This document shows, one piece after another, positions 1 to 8,291 of a DNA stretch of 64,000 nucleotides. Origin of the DNA: Lewinellaceae bacterium (GTDB lineage Bacteria > Bacteroidota > Bacteroidia > Chitinophagales > Saprospiraceae); contig JACJYP010000007.1 in assembly GCA_020636045.1 (NCBI GenBank), positions 246,417-310,416 on the forward strand, given 5' to 3'. The translations under genes were made by a program, and so were the position numbers. A model generated the notes under the pieces. That model had not been told where the DNA came from, ran no database searches, and saw only the letters and a list, made by a program, of their open reading frames with translations. Position 1 is the first letter of the stretch; the number at the start of each line of letters is the position of its first letter.

Positions 1-38
1 TTTCATGTGTCGTTATGGTAAACCGCGGGGCAATCGCG

Positions 39-46
39 TACTTTTG
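39..46 (+). promoter_or_regulatory. Possible -7 box upstream of ftsX
   Basis: TACTTTTG fits the Bacteroidota -7 consensus TAnnTTTG, about 94 bases before the ftsX start. A second match, TATTTTTG, lies at 102-109. Neither has a convincing TTG-type -33 box at the usual spacing, so which one is used, or both, is open. Confidence 0.4.
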
Positions 47-139
47 TGTCCTTACAAGACAGGCATATAGACCGTTTTTTCATCAAAACGGTTTGCTTGC
101 CTATTTTTGCCGCAAATATTTTTCCAATTATTTCCAAGC

Positions 140-994
140 ATGGCGCGCAACAAACCCACATACCTGTATGCCATCATCAGCGTCGCGCTGGTGCTTTTTA
201 TCGTCGGTTTCTTTGCGCTTACGGCACTTCACGGGCGAAAGTTAGTAAGCTTATTCAAAGAAAAAGTGGATATATGGCTCGAGCTGAAACCCGGCACTCC
301 GGAGGAGGAAGTGCCCAGGATCATTGCCGGGCTTCGCGAAAAATCTTTCGTAAAACCCGAAACGGTGACCTTTATCACCCGCGAGCAGGCCGCTGCGGCC
401 ATGAAGGAAGACCTCGGCGACAACAGCCTGCTGGAAGATAATCCCGATCTGCTGAGGGATGTGATCCGTTTCAACGTACGCGCCGATTTTTTAGAAGATG
501 ACAGCCTGAAACAATGGCGTGAAACGATGCGGCAGGATACCGCAGTCGCCGATCTTTATTTTGAGGCCGCCAATACCGGCAATGTGGGGAATAATATCCA
601 GAACCTCGGACTGATATCGCTGGCGCTCGGCTTGTTGCTTGTTTTTGCTGCCGTCACACTCATCCACAACACGATCCGGCTGGCGCTGTACTCCAACCGT
701 TTTGTCATCAAAAACCAGGAACTGGTGGGTGCTTCCTGGACTTTTATCAGCCGTCCCTACATCCGGCGCGGCGTATTCAACGGCCTGATCAGCGCCGCCA
801 TTGCTGTGGCGGCGCTGATCGCCGCCATTTGGTGGATCTATCGCCTGATCCCCGACCTGCGCACCCTTCAGGACCTGAACAGTACGTTGGCGGTGGTGAT
901 CGGGATGGCGATCCTGGGTGTCCTGATATCGGGACTGAGTACCTATTTCGTCGTAAACAAGTTTTTGCGGATGCGGGTAGACGACCTGTACTGA
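140..994 (+). CDS. ftsX: Cell division protein FtsX (ABC transporter permease)
   Basis: FtsX is the membrane half of the FtsEX complex, which couples the division ring to cell-wall hydrolases. The protein is 284 residues. One membrane helix lies near residues 10-30, followed by a periplasmic domain (about 31-155) and three more helices (about 156-178, 211-234, 248-272). This is the standard FtsX topology. The ELVGAS stretch at 194-199 and the following RPYIRRG match the cytoplasmic signature of the family. An in-frame ATG at 107 exists, but 140 starts directly with the charged MARNK leader typical of FtsX. The partner ATPase gene ftsE is not in the window. The gene opens a run ending in uppP, a known Bacteroidota arrangement. 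Confidence 0.93.
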   Translation: MARNKPTYLYAIISVALVLFIVGFFALTALHGRKLVSLFKEKVDIWLELKPGTPEEEVPRIIAGLREKSFVKPETVTFITREQAAAAMKEDLGDNSLLEDNPDLLRDVIRFNVRADFLEDDSLKQWRETMRQDTAVADLYFEAANTGNVGNNIQNLGLISLALGLLLVFAAVTLIHNTIRLALYSNRFVIKNQELVGASWTFISRPYIRRGVFNGLISAAIAVAALIAAIWWIYRLIPDLRTLQDLNSTLAVVIGMAILGVLISGLSTYFVVNKFLRMRVDDLY

Positions 995-1019
995 AAAAGC
1001 GCATCTCACATTCCGGTAT

Positions 1020-1943
1020 ATGGAGGAGGATTTACTGTTCCGGCTGAATGCGGTGGAAAGGCTGGCCAATGCTTCAAAACTCGAGCGGTTTTTAAGCCGA
1101 CCTGTCTCCTATGGCTTTGCCATGGTTTTCAATAAAGCCGTTTACCCACTGACCCGGAAAGGCATATTGAGGAAAGCCGGCACCTTTTTCGGCTGCCCGA
1201 TGCAGATGCTCCTGCCCGCGGGCACGGATATTTTTCTCGCCGGCGGAAAAACCCACCGCTCGGAGGTCCGCCTTGCCAGGTACATGATCCGCACGCTCCG
1301 GCCGGGCGGCGCCTTCATCGACATCGGGGCGCATTTCGGGTATTTTTCGCTGCTGGCCTCCAGGGTCATGCACAAAGGCACCGTATGGTCGGTAGAGGCT
1401 TCGCCGGCCAATTTCGCAATATTAAGCGCCAATATCGGCCATGTCGACACGATCCGGTCAGTACACAAGGCTGTTTCAGACAGCAATGAACCGGTTGCAT
1501 TTTACGAAATGCCGGTCATTTATTCGGAATACAACACCACCGAGCCGGGGCAATTTGAACAGGAAACATGGTTTCAGCAACTCAAGCCCGAAAAACACCT
1601 CATCGAATCCACTACTCTCGATCAACTGGTGGATGCCCTGGACACACCCGATGTCATGATCAAAATCGACGTAGAGGGAGCAGAAGCACGCGTGATCCGG
1701 GGCGGGCAGCAATATCTGAATAGCCATTCGCCCGTGGTGGTGATGGAATACCTGGCGCCCCGCCGGAACAACAGACACCACCGGGAGGCGCTGCAGTTGC
1801 TGACGGGGATGCACTACCGGGCGCATTTCATCGACGCAGAAGGAGACCTGAAAGCATGCCCCGATCCGGACGCCTACCTCGAAGCGGAACAGATCGATTC
1901 GGACAATATCGTATTCGTCAAAACAACCGCAGCAGCAGTTTAA
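1020..1943 (+). CDS. FkbM family SAM-dependent methyltransferase
   Basis: This is a 307-residue predicted class I methyltransferase of the FkbM family, whose members methylate hydroxyl groups on sugars, lipids or natural products. The SAM-binding loop FIDIGAHFGYFSLL lies at residues 99-112, an acidic post-loop (WSVEAS) at 123-128, and the family signature IKIDVEGAE at 214-222. It begins 25 bases after ftsX and is probably co-transcribed with it. The substrate cannot be read from the sequence. In the usual Bacteroidota ftsX-DUF3098-uppP arrangement no methyltransferase sits here, so it looks like an insertion into a conserved gene order. Family assignment is firm; the envelope-glycan role is inference from its neighbours. 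Confidence 0.88.
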   Translation: MEEDLLFRLNAVERLANASKLERFLSRPVSYGFAMVFNKAVYPLTRKGILRKAGTFFGCPMQMLLPAGTDIFLAGGKTHRSEVRLARYMIRTLRPGGAFIDIGAHFGYFSLLASRVMHKGTVWSVEASPANFAILSANIGHVDTIRSVHKAVSDSNEPVAFYEMPVIYSEYNTTEPGQFEQETWFQQLKPEKHLIESTTLDQLVDALDTPDVMIKIDVEGAEARVIRGGQQYLNSHSPVVVMEYLAPRRNNRHHREALQLLTGMHYRAHFIDAEGDLKACPDPDAYLEAEQIDSDNIVFVKTTAAAV

Positions 1944-1975
1944 GCGCATTTGAAAGCAAGCGCCTGTCACAATCC

Positions 1976-2005
1976 TTTGCCACTCCCATCTTTATATTAT
2001 TTTTG
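1976..2005 (+). promoter_or_regulatory. Promoter for DUF3098-uppP
   Basis: A TTTG at 1976-1979 and TATTTTTG at 1998-2005 are separated by 18 bases, a very good match to the Bacteroidota promoter (TTTG, 17-20 bases, TAnnTTTG). The start codon at 2024 follows 18 bases later. The promoter would let DUF3098 and uppP be transcribed separately from ftsX and the methyltransferase. Confidence 0.75.
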
Positions 2006-2023
2006 CCGCCTCATTTCCTACTT

Positions 2024-2407
2024 ATGGCAAAGCAACACCAACGTCGCCCCAACCCCCACGCAAAACAATCCGCCCCGCAACAAAGAAAAGCCGCTCCGGT
2101 GCGCCGCACCGAAAAAAAGGAAAGCATCTTTTCGTCGGGAAGTCGGGATTTTATCTTCGGCCGAAAGAATTTCATATACATGGGCATCGGGCTGGGCCTG
2201 ATCCTGCTCGGCCTGGCGACAATGGCCGGCGGCTCCATGCCCGACCCCAACAAGTGGGAACCCGAGCGCATTTACAGTTTCCGCCGCATCACACTGGCCC
2301 CATTATTGATGGTAGCAGGGTTCATTACAGTGATCCTGGGTATTTTCAAAAAATCAGACGCACCGGCAGCCTCCCCTGAGTCGGGCGATGCTTCACCATC
2401 AGAATGA
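2024..2407 (+). CDS. DUF3098 small inner-membrane protein
   Basis: This is a 127-residue protein of the DUF3098 family, which is confined to Bacteroidota and has no known function. A basic, disordered N-terminal part (about residues 1-45) precedes two membrane helices (about 50-68 and 90-108). Between them lies the conserved MPDPNKWEPERIYSFRR segment. The start at 2024 is chosen because the family begins near here and a good promoter lies just upstream. A longer reading frame back to 1856 would overlap the methyltransferase. Its last codon overlaps the uppP start in an ATGA, so the two are translationally coupled. The steady company of ftsX and uppP suggests a part in division or cell-wall lipid recycling (inference). 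Confidence 0.9.
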   Translation: MAKQHQRRPNPHAKQSAPQQRKAAPVRRTEKKESIFSSGSRDFIFGRKNFIYMGIGLGLILLGLATMAGGSMPDPNKWEPERIYSFRRITLAPLLMVAGFITVILGIFKKSDAPAASPESGDASPSE

Positions 2408-3219
2408 ACCTTATCCACGCCATTATCCTCGCCATCATTGAAGGGCTGACGGAGTTTTTGCCTGTTTCTTCCACCGGGCACATGATCATCGGCTCCACGG
2501 CAATGGGGATTGCCAGCCAGCCATTTGTAAAAGTTTTCACGGTTGCCATTCAATTCGGGGCCATCCTGTCGGTAGTGGTCCTTTACTGGCGGCGATTTTT
2601 CAAAAACTTTTATTTCTACATACGCCTGCTGGTGGCCTTTCTGCCGGCTGTCGTATTCGGCCTGCTTCTGAAAAATTATATCGATGCCCTGCTGGAGAAT
2701 ATCGCAGCCGTGGCGATTGCGCTGATCGCCGGCGGATTCGTTTTTCTTTTCCTCGACGGGTATTTTAAAAAACGCAGTGAGCGCAACACGAGCGTCGACG
2801 ACATTTCGCTTCCCAAGGCGCTGAACATCGGCCTGTTCCAGGTGATTGCCATGGTGCCGGGGGTGAGCCGCTCTGCGGCAACCATCATCGGCGGACTTAC
2901 GCAAGGGCTTTCGCCGACTACTGCGGCCGAGTTTTCCTTTTTTCTCGCGGTGCCTACTATGTTTGCCGCCACCTGCAAATCCCTCTGGGACTATGTAAAA
3001 GATGAAGGCGGGTCGTTCACCCAGCACGAAATACTTATGCTTACCGTGGGGAATGTGGTGGGTTTCATCGTCGCCATGATCGCCATCAAAGCCTTCATCA
3101 AATTCCTGACCAGTCACGGCTTCAAGGTATTCGGCTATTACCGCATCGTCGTCGGCCTCATCATTCTTGCGCTTTGGGCTTCCGGGTGGTTTGAGGGTGT
3201 GAGCGTCGGCAATTTCTGA
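2404..3219 (+). CDS. uppP: Undecaprenyl-diphosphatase UppP/BacA
   Basis: The protein (271 residues) is an integral membrane phosphatase. It removes a phosphate from undecaprenyl pyrophosphate so that the lipid carrier can be reused for peptidoglycan and other surface polymers; it also confers bacitracin tolerance. Both active-site signatures are present: EGLTEFLPVSSTGH at residues 13-26 and PGVSRSAATI at 152-161. Multiple hydrophobic helices span the length, which is normal for the family. It overlaps the DUF3098 gene by four bases and converges with the oxygenase gene at 3223 with only three bases between them. Confidence 0.96.
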   Translation: MNLIHAIILAIIEGLTEFLPVSSTGHMIIGSTAMGIASQPFVKVFTVAIQFGAILSVVVLYWRRFFKNFYFYIRLLVAFLPAVVFGLLLKNYIDALLENIAAVAIALIAGGFVFLFLDGYFKKRSERNTSVDDISLPKALNIGLFQVIAMVPGVSRSAATIIGGLTQGLSPTTAAEFSFFLAVPTMFAATCKSLWDYVKDEGGSFTQHEILMLTVGNVVGFIVAMIAIKAFIKFLTSHGFKVFGYYRIVVGLIILALWASGWFEGVSVGNF

Positions 3220-3222
3220 TCG

Positions 3223-4170
3223 TCATTTATTGGCTCCCAATTCCTCGATCGCATACCCTTTGGGATAGGTGGGGGTGGAGATTCGCGTCAGCAAACGCGG
3301 TTTCCTGCGCGGCGGCAGCAAGCCGACTGCCGCACCCCGCATGCGGACCGATGCACGCACCGAGCGCTGCAACCAAAGGGGTGCGGCTTTCATGCCGATG
3401 GCGGCGAGCAGATGGTCGTCGATCAGCGCGTGCAAAAAAGGCTCGCCAACCCGCCAAAGTGGCCGGGGAAGCACCCACGAAAGCATCAGGTTGCGCGTTG
3501 CTTTGGCGATCAATTCGTTGTCGGAGGCGTAGCGGAAATGTTCGCGCTCGTAATCCCGGTTGAACCGCTCAAAATCACCATAATTTTCCGGCAGATCGCG
3601 AATTCCCATGCGCCGTCCGATCTCTGTCCAGAAATAAAATCCAGCCATTTTTTCCTTTTCACTCAACTTGCGCCAGCCGAAACGGTCGATCCATCTGGAT
3701 GGTTCGTATATAAACGTCGATAAGGTGTACAGGTACTCGTCGTTGGGAATTTGATAGCGTCCGTGCTGCTTGTTCATACGCACAAGTGCGGCATGGCCGC
3801 GCGGACTGTCGTATCCGTTTTCCAGTATTTCCGAAAGGATCAGCACCGTATCGTCGTACCGTTTCTGGGTGCGCTGCAAAAACTCACCCGTTTGCACGAG
3901 CAGGGGAGTGCCTTTCGCCACGCCAAAAACGCGAAACAAGGCAAATTCCAGCGAGCGCGTCGTATCCCAGGGAAACTCGTAGCAACTGACCAGATAGCTG
4001 ATCTCCTGGCAATCGTGCAGCGGATCGAGTGTCCCGATATAATCGCGAATGGCAAAGCGGCGGCGCGAGCGAATAGCCGTTGCTGCTTTTTCTTCCCAGC
4101 GGGATTTGGGGGCATTCAGGTTGCCGGTATCGTTGTCGTATTGTTTCATATCAGTGAAATGCATTCGCAT
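3223..4170 (-). CDS. MpaB/Lcp-type oxygenase (DUF2236)
   Basis: This protein (315 residues) belongs to the DUF2236 family, which includes the rubber oxygenase Lcp and the fungal MpaB farnesyl-chain oxygenase; several members carry a b-type heme. The family hallmark RMNKQHGRYQIPNDEYLYTL spans residues 131-150, and His136 in it is a candidate heme or catalytic residue. There is no signal peptide, so it is probably cytoplasmic. A second in-frame ATG at 4149 would shorten it by seven residues. It stands alone, divergent from the small membrane protein at 4373, with a perfect palindrome between them that could be an operator. The substrate (a lipid or polyprenyl chain) is unknown. Confidence 0.8.
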   Translation of the reverse strand: MRMHFTDMKQYDNDTGNLNAPKSRWEEKAATAIRSRRRFAIRDYIGTLDPLHDCQEISYLVSCYEFPWDTTRSLEFALFRVFGVAKGTPLLVQTGEFLQRTQKRYDDTVLILSEILENGYDSPRGHAALVRMNKQHGRYQIPNDEYLYTLSTFIYEPSRWIDRFGWRKLSEKEKMAGFYFWTEIGRRMGIRDLPENYGDFERFNRDYEREHFRYASDNELIAKATRNLMLSWVLPRPLWRVGEPFLHALIDDHLLAAIGMKAAPLWLQRSVRASVRMRGAAVGLLPPRRKPRLLTRISTPTYPKGYAIEELGANK

Positions 4171-4193
4171 GGGTCATTGTGCAACATTGCAGG

Positions 4194-4213
4194 TCGACAC
4201 CTGCAGGTGTCGA
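4194..4213. promoter_or_regulatory. 20-base perfect palindrome, possible operator
   Basis: TCGACACCTGCAGGTGTCGA reads identically on both strands, and the symmetry extends to 4192-4215 with one mismatched pair. It lies 24 bases upstream of the oxygenase start, in the divergent gap 4171-4372. There is no loop and no T-run, so a dimeric-regulator binding site is more likely than a terminator. Confidence 0.55.
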
Positions 4214-4327
4214 TCTTTTATACCGAAGACCAGCGCATGTTCCGGCGCTTATTTCATACAGGTTTTTTCGATCAGAATTAAGCATAAACAGAAATTCCGT
4301 TTTTATAGTAATTATTGCGCCTATTTG

Positions 4328-4335
4328 TACTTTTG
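4328..4335 (+). promoter_or_regulatory. -7 promoter box for small membrane protein
   Basis: TACTTTTG fits TAnnTTTG and lies 37 bases before the ATG at 4373. No clear TTG at the -33 position; a T-rich stretch at 4300-4304 is the nearest candidate. The remainder of the gap contains the palindrome at 4194-4213. Confidence 0.5.
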
Positions 4336-4372
4336 TAAAACATTATACATTTTCACCTAAAATCAAAACGAT

Positions 4373-4792
4373 ATGAATACCAAAGTTTTACTCGCAGCAC
4401 TGGCCGGCGCAGTGGCCTTTTTCCTGTTGGGCTGGGCTTTTTACGGTGTAGCCCTGAGCGAATTTTTCGCCAGCAACATGGGCTCGGCTACCGGAGTACA
4501 GCGCGGAGAAAATGACATGGTTTTTTGGGCGCTGTTCCTCGGCAACTTTTTCTGGGCCCTTCTTATTGCGATCATATTCGACCGCTGGGCATCCATTTCG
4601 ACCTTCCGCAGCGGCGCCATGTCGGGTGGCATGATATGCCTGCTGATGGCGCTGGGGATCGATCTGATCATGTACGGCACGACCAATATCTCCAATCTGA
4701 CTGCCACGCTGGTCGATCCGATCGTGAGTGCGATCATGGGCGCTATCAGCGGTGGTCTGATCGGCTGGGTGTTGGGTTACGGACGCTCCTGA
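4373..4792 (+). CDS. Small four-helix membrane protein, function unknown
   Basis: I do not recognise a characterised family with confidence. The 139-residue product has four predicted membrane helices, about residues 5-27, 50-70, 82-102 and 114-136. The last two are rich in glycine (GAMSGGM, GAISGGLIGW), as in tightly packed helix bundles. It resembles DUF1761-like proteins of unknown role in general form, but I would not press that. It stands alone with its own promoter box and is followed by a strong terminator at 4824-4860, so it is a one-gene transcript. Confidence 0.75.
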   Translation: MNTKVLLAALAGAVAFFLLGWAFYGVALSEFFASNMGSATGVQRGENDMVFWALFLGNFFWALLIAIIFDRWASISTFRSGAMSGGMICLLMALGIDLIMYGTTNISNLTATLVDPIVSAIMGAISGGLIGWVLGYGRS

Positions 4793-4823
4793 TCTTTAGA
4801 ACAATACCCTAAAATAATACGGC

Positions 4824-4860
4824 CTCGCCCTGCAATCGGTTTTTGCAGGGCGAGTTTATT
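4824..4860 (+). terminator. Rho-independent terminator
   Basis: A perfect 12-base stem (CTCGCCCTGCAA at 4824-4835 with its complement at 4843-4854), a 7-base loop and a following T-rich run (TTTATTTTT). It closes the small membrane protein gene. Confidence 0.88.
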
Positions 4861-4955
4861 TTTACCCGAACAGCATTTTTTAAAAAAAGCAGAGAACCGA
4901 AAAACAATGCAATGGCGCCTGGATTTGAATTGTCCGTTAATTCTGTGCCTGTACT

Positions 4956-4963
4956 TACCTTCG
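4956..4963 (+). promoter_or_regulatory. -7 box almost touching the ftcD start
   Basis: TACCTTCG differs by one base from TAnnTTTG and ends four bases before the ATG at 4968. If used, transcription would begin at or very near the start codon, giving a leaderless message. No good -33 box is visible. Confidence 0.4.
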
Positions 4964-4967
4964 CCGC

Positions 4968-6659
4968 ATGAAACAGCTGATCGAGTGCGTGCCCAATTTT
5001 TCGGAAGGCCGCGACATGGACGTCATAAGGCAGATCACGGATGCCATTGAAGCCGTGGAAGGCGTAAAACTGCTGGATGTGGACCCCGGCAAAGCCACCA
5101 ACCGGACAGTCGTCACCTTCGTGGGATCGCCCGAGGCTGCGACGGAAGCCGCCTTTCAGGCCATCCGGAAAGCCTCCGAACTGATCGACATGAGCAAACA
5201 CCAGGGCGAGCACCCCCGCATGGGCGCCACCGACGTTTGTCCGCTCATTCCTGTGGCCGGCATTTCGATGGAAGAAACAGTGGGGTGGGCACAAAAACTC
5301 GGCGCGCGCGTCGGCAACGATCTCAACATTCCCGTTTATCTGTATGAAGCGGCCGCCAGTCGCCCCGAACGCCGCAACCTCGCGGTGATCCGCGCCGGCG
5401 AATACGAAGCACTGCCGGAAAAACTGGCAAACCCGGACTGGAAACCCGACTTCGGCCCGGCCGCTTTCAATGCCAAAAGCGGCGCCACCGTGATCGGTGC
5501 GCGCGATTTCCTGATCGCATACAACGTCAATCTCAATACCACTTCCGTACGGCGCGCCAATTCGGTCGCCTTCGACGTGCGCGAAAAAGGACGTGTGCTC
5601 AACGACCCTGCCACCGGAAAACCGGTAAAAGACGCCGGCGGCGAGCCCGTACGCCAGCCGGGCGTGCTAAAGGGCGTAAAGGCGATCGGGTGGTACATCG
5701 AAGAATACAGCATCGCCCAGATCTCCATGAATATCACCGATATCAATGCGACGCCGTTGCACCTGGCTTTTGAAGAGTGCCATAAAAGCGCCGACCGCCG
5801 CGGCATGCGCGTAACGGGTTCGGAATTGGTGGGGCTTGTGCCCTTGCATGTGATGCTGGAGGCCGGCAAATATTTTCTGCGCAAACAGCGGCGCAGCACG
5901 GGGGTCAGCGAATCGGAATTGATCAAAATAGCGGTCAAGTCGATGGGCCTCGACGAGCTGGCGCCTTTCGACCCGCAGCGGAAGATCATCGAATACAACC
6001 TCGCCGCCGGCGACCCGGCACAACAAAAAAAACTGATCGCGAAAGACTTGCGCGACTTTGCCGATGAAACAGCCAGTGAAAGCCCGGCCCCCGGCGGTGG
6101 TTCTATCAGCGCCTACGTGGGCGCCCTGGGAGCCGCCCTGGCCACGATGGTCGCCAATCTGAGCAGCCACAAACGCGGCTGGGACGAGCGCTGGGAAGAA
6201 TTCGGCAATGCCGCCGAGCAAGGTCAGGGCATCAAGGATGCTCTGCTGCGCGCCGTGGATGAAGATACCGACGCTTTCAACGCCATTATGGCGGCATTCG
6301 GCTTGCCTAAAGGCAACGATGAAGAAAAGGCGGCCAGGAAGGCGGCCATCCAGGCGGCGACCAAAGAAGCGATCAAAGTACCGTTCAATGTCATGGAACT
6401 GGCTGCCCGGTCATTTTCCCTCATCCGGCAAATGGCCGATACCGGCAATCCGAATTCCGTATCGGATGCAGGTGTGGCTGCATTGTGCGCGCGGGCGGCG
6501 GTAAGAGGCGCTTTTCTGAACGTGAAGATCAATGCCCCCGGACTGGATGACAAGGATTTTACCCGGCAGGTGCTGAGCGACGGCGCCCGCATGGTAGCGG
6601 AAGCCGACGAAGCGGAAAAGACCATTCTTGCCATTGTAGAAGAAAAGATCGGAGCATAA
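4968..6659 (+). CDS. ftcD: Bifunctional formiminotransferase-cyclodeaminase
   Basis: The enzyme moves the formimino group of formiminoglutamate (from histidine breakdown) to tetrahydrofolate, then releases ammonia to give methenyl-tetrahydrofolate. The 563 residues hold an N-terminal transferase domain (about 1-180), a C-terminal transferase subdomain (about 181-300) and a cyclodeaminase domain (about 360-560). CVPNFSEGRD at residues 7-16 and GEHPRMGATDVCPLIP at 80-95 are hallmark motifs; His82 falls at the position of the catalytic His82 known from the mammalian enzyme. The SPAPGGGSISA segment opens the cyclodeaminase part. Bacteria often have the two activities on separate proteins; here they are fused. 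No other histidine-degradation genes lie nearby. The AI-2E family gene follows 30 bases later. Confidence 0.95.
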   Translation: MKQLIECVPNFSEGRDMDVIRQITDAIEAVEGVKLLDVDPGKATNRTVVTFVGSPEAATEAAFQAIRKASELIDMSKHQGEHPRMGATDVCPLIPVAGISMEETVGWAQKLGARVGNDLNIPVYLYEAAASRPERRNLAVIRAGEYEALPEKLANPDWKPDFGPAAFNAKSGATVIGARDFLIAYNVNLNTTSVRRANSVAFDVREKGRVLNDPATGKPVKDAGGEPVRQPGVLKGVKAIGWYIEEYSIAQISMNITDINATPLHLAFEECHKSADRRGMRVTGSELVGLVPLHVMLEAGKYFLRKQRRSTGVSESELIKIAVKSMGLDELAPFDPQRKIIEYNLAAGDPAQQKKLIAKDLRDFADETASESPAPGGGSISAYVGALGAALATMVANLSSHKRGWDERWEEFGNAAEQGQGIKDALLRAVDEDTDAFNAIMAAFGLPKGNDEEKAARKAAIQAATKEAIKVPFNVMELAARSFSLIRQMADTGNPNSVSDAGVAALCARAAVRGAFLNVKINAPGLDDKDFTRQVLSDGARMVAEADEAEKTILAIVEEKIGA

Positions 6660-6689
6660 ACTATCTTGCAAGGTCAAACCAACTGAAAT

Positions 6690-7802
6690 ATGAGTGCCCT
6701 GAATCGAAATCTCCTGTGGTTTGCCGGCGCTGTCCTGCTGATCGCCATCGGATATTACTTCGCGGACATCGTGACGTATATCCTCATCGCCTGGGTACTG
6801 TCGATGCTGGGGCGCCCTCTCATGGAATTTCTGCAGGAAAAGATCAGGATAGGGCGTTATCATATGGGACCAACCGGCGCCTCCATCCTGACGATCGCAG
6901 CATTTTATGCCGTCATACTGGGGCTTATCATGGCATTTGTGCCCACGATCGTTTCGCAGGCGCGCAATTTGTCGACCGTCGACTATGAAGCCCTTGGTGA
7001 AAAACTGAAAGGCCCGTTTTTTTATATTGACACTCAGTTGCACCAGATCGGATTGTTGTCGCGCGGAGAGTCGCTCGCCACAAAAACGCAGGAGATCCTG
7101 AGCACCTGGTTCAAGCCCACCCTCGTGGGCGATTTTCTCGAATCCTTTATCTCCACGGCCGGCAACATACTCGTCACTTTTGCTTCGGTGACCTTCATCC
7201 TGTTTTTCTTTTTGAAAGAAAACACCCTCTTTCTGAACATACTGCATGCGCTGGTGCCCAACGAACTGGAACCTAAAGTGCGGCAGGCCGTACAAAATTC
7301 GAGCGAAATGCTCGGGCGCTATTTCAGCGGCCTTGTCGCCCAGATACTGGCGTTTTCACTCGTTGTCACCGTTTTACTTTGGCTGTTCGGGGTAAAAAAT
7401 GCCTTGCTGATCGGCGCCTTTGGAGGCCTGTTCAACGTGATACCTTATGTAGGGCCCATCCTCGGCGTAGTATTCGGGGCTTTTATCACCATCTCGTCGA
7501 ACCTCGACATGGAGTTTTCCCTGCTGTTGCCCATGCTGTTGAAAATGACCGGCGCCTATGCCATCACACAATTTATCGACAACAACTTTGTCGGCCCGAT
7601 GATCTTTTCCAAAAGCCTGAAAGCGCACCCGCTGGAGATATTTATCGTGACCCTGGTCGCAGCCAAACTGGGCGGCATCGTTGGCATGGTGCTCGGAATT
7701 CCGGTGTACACGGTGTTGCGGGTGATTGCGAGCACCTTTTTCAGCGAATTCAAACTGGTACAGCGGCTAACAGGAGGAAAGTCAAAGGAGTCGGAATCCT
7801 GA
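6690..7802 (+). CDS. AI-2E family transporter (PF01594 type)
   Basis: This is a 370-residue membrane protein with about eight predicted helices. The family pattern is present: two N-terminal helices, a soluble amphipathic segment (about residues 90-150), then the conserved C-terminal block with FGGLFNVIPYVGPILG and, later, DNNFVGPMIFSKSLKAHPLE. The family was named for proposed export of the autoinducer AI-2. Other members act as Na+/H+ antiporters or export other small molecules, so the name is not a functional claim here. It follows ftcD by 30 bases and may share its transcript. A hairpin with a T-run at 7814-7846 ends the unit. Confidence 0.88.
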   Translation: MSALNRNLLWFAGAVLLIAIGYYFADIVTYILIAWVLSMLGRPLMEFLQEKIRIGRYHMGPTGASILTIAAFYAVILGLIMAFVPTIVSQARNLSTVDYEALGEKLKGPFFYIDTQLHQIGLLSRGESLATKTQEILSTWFKPTLVGDFLESFISTAGNILVTFASVTFILFFFLKENTLFLNILHALVPNELEPKVRQAVQNSSEMLGRYFSGLVAQILAFSLVVTVLLWLFGVKNALLIGAFGGLFNVIPYVGPILGVVFGAFITISSNLDMEFSLLLPMLLKMTGAYAITQFIDNNFVGPMIFSKSLKAHPLEIFIVTLVAAKLGGIVGMVLGIPVYTVLRVIASTFFSEFKLVQRLTGGKSKESES

Positions 7803-7813
7803 TATTTTGCTGT

Positions 7814-7846
7814 TGGAATGTGCCACAGCAACGATTCCATTTTTTC
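7814..7846 (+). terminator. Probable terminator after the AI-2E family gene
   Basis: TGGAAT (7814-7819) pairs with ATTCCA (7834-7839) and is followed by seven Ts. The stem is short and the loop is 14 bases, so this is weaker than the others in the window. The rest of the gap to 8057 shows only the feoA promoter box. Confidence 0.5.
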
Positions 7847-7997
7847 CGGTTGTTGCAACCAAACCTCCCCTGAGCGCGGTCATTGTCTGCTGATGATATG
7901 GATCATCCCCCCTGACGGGAAGCCGTATCATTTTTGCAACATTCCGAACATGGCAAAACCCTTGCACAATTTTTACCCCGGTTTGCAGAACAACTGA

Positions 7998-8005
7998 TAC
8001 TTTTG
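7998..8005 (+). promoter_or_regulatory. -7 promoter box for feoAB
   Basis: TACTTTTG, a full match to TAnnTTTG, 52 bases before the feoA ATG. No convincing -33 TTG at standard spacing; TTTG at 7982-7985 is too close. I saw no clear Fur-box-like palindrome. Confidence 0.5.
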
Positions 8006-8057
8006 CCGTGTTTGGATTTCGTCTAAATACGAGTCTTTTACTCAACCTAGCCAAACC

Positions 8058-8291
8058 ATGCAGCGCCGTTACCGCACCATTTTCGATCTCAAACTAAACG
8101 AAAGCGCACTTGCCATTGCCGTTACCGACCCCTCCCTGGCAGGAAAACTCACAGCCATGGGGGTGTTGCCCGGCACCTTGATCGAGCTGGTAAGACCTGC
8201 ACCATTCGGCAAAGCCTATTACATAAAAGTTGACGGCGTTCGCCTGGCCCTCCGGGAAGAAGAAGCCGCCAGCATATTACTGGATGTATGA
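8058..8291 (+). CDS. feoA: Ferrous iron transport protein A
   Basis: FeoA is a small cytoplasmic SH3-like protein needed for, or modulating, FeoB-driven ferrous iron uptake. At 77 residues it has the usual length, with the expected pattern of short beta strands and the central AMGVLPGTLIELVRPAPFGK segment (about residues 33-53), the commonest FeoA signature. Its stop overlaps the feoB start in an ATGA at 8288-8291, which indicates translational coupling. No FeoC-like gene follows. Confidence 0.93.
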   Translation: MQRRYRTIFDLKLNESALAIAVTDPSLAGKLTAMGVLPGTLIELVRPAPFGKAYYIKVDGVRLALREEEAASILLDV

